Source: JADLDB01 sp040752975 (GTDB lineage Bacteria > Myxococcota > Myxococcia > Myxococcales > Myxococcaceae). Taken from it: a DNA stretch of 64,000 bases. The notes under the pieces are model-generated. The model saw only the letters and a program-made list of their open reading frames with translations, made no database searches and was not told where the DNA came from. Where the stretch lies: positions 5,777 through 69,776 of the forward strand of contig JBFMHF010000017.1 in the NCBI GenBank assembly GCA_040752975.1, given 5' to 3'. Position numbers and translations under genes: made by a program. Each line of letters starts with the position of its first letter. Within the stretch, counting starts at the first letter, position 1. Below are positions 59,464 through 64,000 of this stretch, one piece after another.

Positions 59464-60505
59464 ACCTCCCATGACCCTCGAGAATCGCCTCCGCCGCCAG
59501 GTGGAGCTGGCCACCGGCCGCACGTTCACCGACGCCCCCGTCCTCAAGCTGAAGGGCGACGCCTCCAATCGCTCGTACTACCGGGTGGGCACGCCGCCCG
59601 ACAGCTACGTCTTGATGGTGATGCCGCCGGACGCGGCCAGGAAGAGCGAGGAGGCCTCCAGCGGCGAGGTCCCGAAGGAGCTGCCCTTCATCAACGTGCA
59701 TCGCTACCTGTCCCAACTCGAGGTCCGGGTGCCGAAGATCCTCCGCTACGACGAGCCCGAGGGGATCATGGTGCTGGAGGATCTCAGCGACCGCACCTTC
59801 GAGCAGGCCCAGGCCGCGGGCGATCGCGCCGGCTGGTACACGAAGGCCGTGCGGCTGCTGGCGAAGCTGCGCGCGCGCGCCGAGGCCAGGCCCGACACCG
59901 CCTGCCTCGCCTTCACCCGCTCCTTCGACGAGGCGCTCTACGACTGGGAGTTGCACCACTTCCGCGAGTGGGGCCTCGAGGTGTGGAGCGGCCGGAAGCC
60001 GTCGGCCGAGGAGCGCTCCACGCTGGACGCCATCTTCCAGCGCATCGCGAGGCAGCTCGCCGCAGCGCCCAGGGGCTTCACCCACCGCGACTACCAGAGC
60101 CGCAACCTGATGGTGACGGACGGCGAGCTGGTGGTGATCGACTTTCAGGACGCGCTGATGGGGCCGCGGCAGTACGACCTGGTGGCGCTCTTGCGCGACA
60201 GCTACGTGGAGCTGCCCCGCGACTTCGTCGACGCGATGCTGGACGAGTACGTCGTGGCCTTCGAGCAGGAGTCGGGCGAGAAGATCGACGTGAAGCCCTT
60301 CAAGGCCTTCTTCGATCTCCTCACCGTGCAGCGGAAGCTGAAGGACGCGGGCCGCTTCGAGTTCATCAACCGCGTCAAGGGCAACCCTGGCTTTCTCGTC
60401 TCCATCCCCGCGAGCCTCCGGTACGTGAAGGCCGCGCTGGACGTGCAGCCCGAGCTGGCCGATCTGCGCCGCCTCGTATCGAAGTACGTGCCGGAGCTGG
60501 CGTGA
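59453..60505 (+). CDS. amgK: AmgK-like cell-wall sugar kinase
   Basis: A 350-residue aminoglycoside-phosphotransferase-fold kinase. The N-lobe has FTDAPVLKLKGDASNRSYYRV, the catalytic loop HRDYQSRNLMV and the metal motif VIDFQDALMGPRQYDLVALL. With the following nucleotidyltransferase it matches AmgK-MurU, in which AmgK phosphorylates the anomeric carbon of N-acetylmuramate/glucosamine during peptidoglycan recycling. I keep the GTG at 59453; an ATG at 59471 is equally possible. Its stop is one base from the murU ATG. Confidence 0.85.
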   Translation: MSAEPPMTLENRLRRQVELATGRTFTDAPVLKLKGDASNRSYYRVGTPPDSYVLMVMPPDAARKSEEASSGEVPKELPFINVHRYLSQLEVRVPKILRYDEPEGIMVLEDLSDRTFEQAQAAGDRAGWYTKAVRLLAKLRARAEARPDTACLAFTRSFDEALYDWELHHFREWGLEVWSGRKPSAEERSTLDAIFQRIARQLAAAPRGFTHRDYQSRNLMVTDGELVVIDFQDALMGPRQYDLVALLRDSYVELPRDFVDAMLDEYVVAFEQESGEKIDVKPFKAFFDLLTVQRKLKDAGRFEFINRVKGNPGFLVSIPASLRYVKAALDVQPELADLRRLVSKYVPELA

Positions 60506-60506
60506 G

Positions 60507-61556
60507 ATGAGGGCGATGGTCCTCTGCGCGGGCCTGGGGACGCGCCTGCGGCCGATCACCAACCTCTGGCCGAAGCCCGCCGTGCCGCTGTTGGGCGCGC
60601 CGCTCCTTCGCTACGCGCTGGCCACGCTCCAGGCCGCGGGCGTGAGCGAGGTGGGCATCAACACGCACCACCTCCCTGAGGTGATGGAGGGCGTCGCCCG
60701 CGCCGAGTGCGAGCGCGCGCACCTCCGCCTCACCGTCTCTCACGAGGCCGGGGAGATCCAGGGCACGGGCGGAGGCATCCGGGGGCTCGCCGACTTCCTG
60801 CGCGGCGGCGACTTCGCGGTGCTCAACGGCGACGTGCTGTTCGCGCTCGAGCTCGGGCCGGTGCTCGAGGCCCACCGGAAGAGCGGCGCGGCGGCCACCA
60901 TGGTGCTGCTGCCCATGCCCGAGGGCGAGCGCTTCAACGCCGTGGAGGTCGACGCGTCGGGCGCGGTGCGGCGCATCGCGGGGCAGGGGCCGGGCGGAGA
61001 GCGGCTGACCAGCTGGCACTTCTCTGGCGTGCACGTGATGACGCCGGCCGTCTTCGACTTCATGGCGGCGTCCGGGCCCGAGGACATCAACCGCGACGTG
61101 TACCCGAGGATGATCGCGAAGGGCCTCACCGTGCGCGCGCACGTCCTCGCCGATCGCGCCGCCTATTGGTCCGATCTCGGCTCGCCTCCGCGCTACGCGG
61201 CGACCCATCGGCACCTGTTGTTCGGCCAGGCGAAGATGGAGCGCTTCGGCGCCGTGTCGCCCTTCTCGGCTCCCCGCGGCGAGGGGAACTTCTGGGCGCA
61301 CCCCACGGCGCAGCTCGCCGACGTGAGGGTGGCAGGGCCCGCGTGGTTTGGAGAGCGCTGCGTCCTCGAGAGAGGCGTGCGCATCGGCGCGGCAGTGTCG
61401 GTGGGGCCAGGTGCTCACGTCGGCGCCGACACGCACCTCAACCGCGTCGCGGTGCTGGACGGGGCGCGCGTTCCCGCCGGCAGGTTGATCGAGGACGCGA
61501 TCGTCTTCGGTGATGGGCAGGTGGTGGCGACCGGGGAAGTCCCCTCGGGCGCCTGA
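60507..61556 (+). CDS. murU: MurU-like sugar-1-phosphate nucleotidyltransferase
   Basis: A 349-residue nucleotidyltransferase. Signature MRAMVLCAGLGTRLRPITNLWPKPAVPLLGAPLL (GXGTRLRPXT..PKP) and the metal Asp in VLNGDVLF are intact; EINTHHLPE and the later hexapeptide-like repeats (VAGPAWFGERCVLERGVRIGAAVSVGPGAHVG) give a left-handed beta-helix tail. MurU makes UDP-MurNAc from MurNAc-1-phosphate, bypassing de novo synthesis and giving fosfomycin tolerance. The tail is longer than in classic 223-residue MurU, so a broader sugar role is possible. Confidence 0.82.
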   Translation: MRAMVLCAGLGTRLRPITNLWPKPAVPLLGAPLLRYALATLQAAGVSEVGINTHHLPEVMEGVARAECERAHLRLTVSHEAGEIQGTGGGIRGLADFLRGGDFAVLNGDVLFALELGPVLEAHRKSGAAATMVLLPMPEGERFNAVEVDASGAVRRIAGQGPGGERLTSWHFSGVHVMTPAVFDFMAASGPEDINRDVYPRMIAKGLTVRAHVLADRAAYWSDLGSPPRYAATHRHLLFGQAKMERFGAVSPFSAPRGEGNFWAHPTAQLADVRVAGPAWFGERCVLERGVRIGAAVSVGPGAHVGADTHLNRVAVLDGARVPAGRLIEDAIVFGDGQVVATGEVPSGA

Positions 61557-61574
61557 CGCCGGTGGCCGGGACGA

Positions 61575-62342
61575 TCAGCTCGCGCTGAAGCGCGCCAACA
61601 CGCACGTCACGTTGTCATTGCCCCCGTTGGCGTTGGCTGCGTCGATCAACATCGCGGCCGCCTTCTGCAGATCCGGCTGGCTCTGGAGGATCTGCTGCAT
61701 CTGCGCGTCGGGCACCATGCCGGACAGGCCGTCGCTGCAGAGCAGGAAGACGTCACCAGGGCGCGGCTCCACGCGGTTCACGTCGACCACCACGGTGTCC
61801 TTCATCCCCAGCGCGCGGACGATCACGTTCTTGTGCGGGAAGGCCTCGATCTCCTCGGGCGTGAGCTTCTTGGCCTTGAGGTAGTCGTTGAGGAGCGAGT
61901 GATCTTCGGTGATCTGCTTGAGCTGCCCGTCGCGGAAGAAGTACACCCGGCTGTCGCCGACGTGGCCCACCACCACCTGGTTGTCGTTGGCGAAGTACAC
62001 GGACACGATCGTCGTGCCCATGCCCTTGTACTTCTGGTCGGCGGACGCCTTCTGGTAGATGCGGACGTTGGCCAGCTTGATGCCGGTGGCGAGCCGGTTC
62101 TCGTCGTAGTTCTTCGCCTTGTCCATCTTGTACGGCCAGGTGATCTCGTGATCCTGGCTCGTCATGCGGAAGAACTCGGCCATCTCGTCGACGGCGATCT
62201 TCGAGGCGATCTCTCCGGAGCTGTGGCCGCCCATGCCGTCGGCCACCACGAACAGACGTTCCTCCGGCAACAACAAGAGGTTGTCCTCATTGTGGTTGCG
62301 CTTCATCCCAACGTGGGTCTGGCCGGACACTTCGATTCGCAT
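61575..62342 (-). CDS. PP2C-type serine/threonine phosphatase
   Basis: A 255-residue PPM-family phosphatase of the Stp/PrpC type. Metal-binding motifs are all present: GQTHVGMKRNHNEDN, VADGMGGHSSGE, VGHVGDSRVY, CSDGLSGM and GGNDNVT. It reverses Ser/Thr kinase signalling in the cytoplasm; myxobacteria have many such kinases. ATG at 62342 begins MRIEVSGQTHVG, the family-like start; the GTG at 62360 is an alternative. It is convergent with murU. Confidence 0.93.
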   Translation of the reverse strand: MRIEVSGQTHVGMKRNHNEDNLLLLPEERLFVVADGMGGHSSGEIASKIAVDEMAEFFRMTSQDHEITWPYKMDKAKNYDENRLATGIKLANVRIYQKASADQKYKGMGTTIVSVYFANDNQVVVGHVGDSRVYFFRDGQLKQITEDHSLLNDYLKAKKLTPEEIEAFPHKNVIVRALGMKDTVVVDVNRVEPRPGDVFLLCSDGLSGMVPDAQMQQILQSQPDLQKAAAMLIDAANANGGNDNVTCVLARFSAS

Positions 62343-62411
62343 GGGCGCCGAAAGGCTCACGGAGGAGCGCGAGTTAAGCAGCAGCGATGAAGGGCGTCTA
62401 GCGTCCTGTTT

Positions 62412-62783
62412 TCACGCCGTTTTCGCATCGATCAGGGGGGTCATGGCCAGGCGGTCTCCCGGTTGGGTCTGGCTGGCGGCGGCCGTCCCCGCGGGCAACT
62501 CCAGCACCGAGCGGGCGCCGAAGTACACCCGGCTGACCCTCCAGGGCGGCAGCGCGTGGCAGATGTCCACCACGGTGAGGTCCTTGTCGAGGAACAGCGC
62601 GTCAATGGGGATGCGCATGAAGAAGGTGTGGATGCTGGTGCACGGCTCGATCTGCAGGCCTTCCCCCAGCGGCAGCGCCGCCACGCCCATCAACCCCTTG
62701 AAGCGCGAGAGAAAGGAGTCGGCCCGCGCGGCGCGATCGGCCAGCAGGGTGTTGCGCGTCAGGTTGGTCACGCGGTAGCGCAT
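62412..62783 (-). CDS. DUF192 family protein
   Basis: A 123-residue DUF192 protein. The recognisable core is ADSFLSRFKGLMGVAALPLGEGLQIEPCTSIHTFFMRIPIDALFLDKDLTVVDI, followed by SVLELPAGTAAA. In many bacteria these are exported; here no signal peptide follows the ATG at 62783, and a longer frame to 62858 has none either. Function unknown. Its start is 5 bp from the divergent TrmL start. Confidence 0.9.
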   Translation of the reverse strand: MRYRVTNLTRNTLLADRAARADSFLSRFKGLMGVAALPLGEGLQIEPCTSIHTFFMRIPIDALFLDKDLTVVDICHALPPWRVSRVYFGARSVLELPAGTAAASQTQPGDRLAMTPLIDAKTA

Positions 62784-62788
62784 GTCGG

Positions 62789-63271
62789 GTGTCTTCGGCT
62801 TCACTGACTCCCCTGGAGCATCGGCTGACGCTGGTGCTCGTGTCACCACAGATCCCACCCAACACCGGGAACGTGGCGCGGCTGTGCGCCTGCACCGGGT
62901 GCAAGCTGGTGCTGGTCGAGCCCCTGGGCTTCTCCATCTCGGACCGGGAGTTGAAGCGCGCCGGCCTCGACTACTGGGACAAGGTCTTCCTGAAGCTGTA
63001 CCCCTCGTGGGACGCGTACGTCGCTGACACGCCGGCCGCGCGTCGCTTCCTCTTCACGGCCCGCGCGGGCGCCGGCCTGTGGCAGACGCGCTTCCAGCCG
63101 GGCGATCACCTCGTGTTTGGGGCCGAGACGACAGGTCTGTCGCAGGCTGTGCTGGAAGGGGGCGCAGGTCAGCTCTGCACCATCCCCATGCTGGAGGAGC
63201 GGCGCTCGTTGAACCTCTCCACGGCGGTCGGGATCGCCGCGTACGAGGCGTTGAGGCAGGTTCAGGGGTAG
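62789..63271 (+). CDS. trmL: tRNA (cytidine/uridine-2'-O)-methyltransferase TrmL family
   Basis: A 160-residue SPOUT methyltransferase. The IPPNTGNVARLCACTGCKLVLVEPLGF core, VFGAETTGLS and the C-terminal knot IPMLEERRSLNLSTAVGIAAYEALRQ identify the TrmL (YibK) family, which methylates the 2'-OH of the wobble base 34 in leucine tRNAs. The N-terminus is uncertain: the GTG at 62789 is the first, but the family begins near LTLVLV, so a later start is possible. Confidence 0.9.
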   Translation: MSSASLTPLEHRLTLVLVSPQIPPNTGNVARLCACTGCKLVLVEPLGFSISDRELKRAGLDYWDKVFLKLYPSWDAYVADTPAARRFLFTARAGAGLWQTRFQPGDHLVFGAETTGLSQAVLEGGAGQLCTIPMLEERRSLNLSTAVGIAAYEALRQVQG

Positions 63272-63284
63272 ACTTACGCCTCGA

Positions 63285-64000
63285 ATGGGCAACCCGCAGA
63301 TCGCCGAAGCGCTCTTCAACGCGCACGCCGCGCGCGCCACCGGCTGGCTCACCTGCACCGCGGGTGGCCGGGAGTCTCGCCTCGGCTTCCGGGACGGCCA
63401 GTTGGTGCAGGTGGACCTGAGCTTCGGCTTCCAGGCGCCGGCGCAGGCCCTCGTGCAGGCTGGCCGCATCGAGCTCTTCCAGTTGGACGCGCTGTGGGCG
63501 CGCGGCGAGGCGGGCGCGGTGGAGACCGAGACGCTGGAAGAGCTGGGCGTCAGCGTTCAGGACATGGAGGCGGCGCGCGCGCTGGCCAGCGTGAAGCAGG
63601 TGTTGCAGCTGGCGGACTCGGCGCGCTTCGAGGCTGGCCGCGTCGACGGTGATGGCCTGGTGTCGAGCGCCCAGGTCGTGCGGGCCGCGTGGGAGACGCT
63701 GCCGATTCCCCCCGGAGAAGCGCCCTACTTCCGCCTGCGCTCGCCCGACGCGCTGGACGGGTGGGACGTCACGGCCGAGGAGCGTGAGTGGCTCGAGGCA
63801 TCCAAGGAGCTGCGCTCGGCCGAAGGCCTGTCGCCGCAGCGGCGCGCGCTGCTGGAAGTGCTGGCGAAGGGTGGGGTGCTCGAGTGGATCCCCGCCGAGG
63901 AGCTCCGGCGGCGCGAGGCGGAAGAGCGGGCGCGCCGTGAAGCGGAAGAGCAGGCGCAGCGCGAGGCGGAAGAGCAGGCGCGGCGTGAGGCGGAGGAGCG
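63285..64000 (+). CDS. DUF4388/PATAN-like protein, 5' part (open at right edge)
   Basis: About 238 residues of a gene that runs off the window. The N-terminal part (ATGWLTCTAGGRESRLGFRDGQLVQVDL) has the rhythm of DUF4388/PATAN domains, often found in bacterial signalling proteins. From about residue 203 a highly charged repeat of the form RREAEE(Q/R)A begins and continues to the edge, predicting a long coiled coil. No stop is reached. The ATG at 63285 is 13 bp after the trmL stop. Confidence 0.75.
   Translation, partial: MGNPQIAEALFNAHAARATGWLTCTAGGRESRLGFRDGQLVQVDLSFGFQAPAQALVQAGRIELFQLDALWARGEAGAVETETLEELGVSVQDMEAARALASVKQVLQLADSARFEAGRVDGDGLVSSAQVVRAAWETLPIPPGEAPYFRLRSPDALDGWDVTAEEREWLEASKELRSAEGLSPQRRALLEVLAKGGVLEWIPAEELRRREAEERARREAEEQAQREAEEQARREAEE

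Overview
The window is GC-rich bacterial chromosome with strong G/C bias at third codon positions, dense genes and many 4-bp start/stop overlaps. It is almost certainly from a myxobacterium (Myxococcota, probably suborder Cystobacterineae). The strongest evidence is an adjacent carD-carG pair: CarD is a CdnL-type domain fused to an acidic, AT-hook tail, and CarG is an archaemetzincin-like zinc protein. A DUF2378 protein of the Myxococcus paralogous family, many lipoproteins with Gly-rich or Asp-Ala-Gly-rich stretches, a YkgJ protein and a B-box-like membrane protein fit this. I see no rRNA, tRNA, CRISPR array, prophage or intact insertion sequence. This looks like core chromosome with lineage-specific surface genes.

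Layout. 1-4.1 kb: a truncated aldo/keto reductase, a hypothetical gene coupled to a SEC-C methionine aminopeptidase, a lipase, and a Kv-beta-like aldo/keto reductase; a 19-bp inverted repeat pair lies at 2015-2178. 4.2-5.6 kb: a secreted beta-helix protein. 5.7-11.7 kb (minus): a compact run carD > carG > membrane protein > GT39-like glycosyltransferase > two lipoproteins. 11.8-13.2 kb: a small secreted protein, a vapC remnant, frataxin (cyaY) and sixA. 13.3-16.6 kb: lipoprotein plus AidB-like acyl-CoA dehydrogenase, then small unknowns. 16.6-31.2 kb (minus): a Gly-rich lipoprotein, then a very large coupled unit encoding a 1758-residue secreted repeat protein, a 1902-residue alpha-2-macroglobulin and PBP1C, with a possible 44-residue membrane protein at its end. 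31.3-34.2 kb: an HDOD protein and two secreted proteins. 34.3-38.9 kb: a complete TatT-DctP-DctQ-DctM TRAP transporter operon with an enlarged DctQ and a repeat-bearing DctM tail. 38.9-42.3 kb: a GNAT, a LysM protein preceded by a strong intrinsic terminator, YkgJ, and a B-box-like membrane protein. 42.3-49.5 kb: two rRNA methyltransferase-like genes, a metallo-beta-lactamase-fold protein, a three-CXXCH lipoprotein and an S46 dipeptidyl-peptidase with DPP11-type signature. 49.5-58.3 kb: cystathionine gamma-lyase/synthase, a repetitive Gly/Ala protein, DUF2378, an outer-membrane-type protein, an acyl-CoA synthetase and cystathionine beta-synthase. 58.4-64 kb: a YgiT-type zinc finger, an unknown, AmgK-MurU, a PP2C phosphatase, DUF192, TrmL and an open-ended regulator-like gene.

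Themes. Envelope biology dominates: PBP1C with macroglobulin and its giant partner, AmgK-MurU muropeptide recycling, a protein glycosyltransferase, a lipase, a periplasmic dipeptidase and many lipoproteins. The two transsulfuration enzymes (49.5 and 56.9 kb) would together convert homocysteine to cysteine. The least described items are the 1758-residue protein fused by overlap to macroglobulin and pbpC, the DctQ/DctM extensions, and the terminator-bearing leader before the LysM gene. Starts were chosen by ribosome-binding site, overlap with neighbours and onset of G/C-biased codons. Function calls rest on reading motifs by eye, without database searches.
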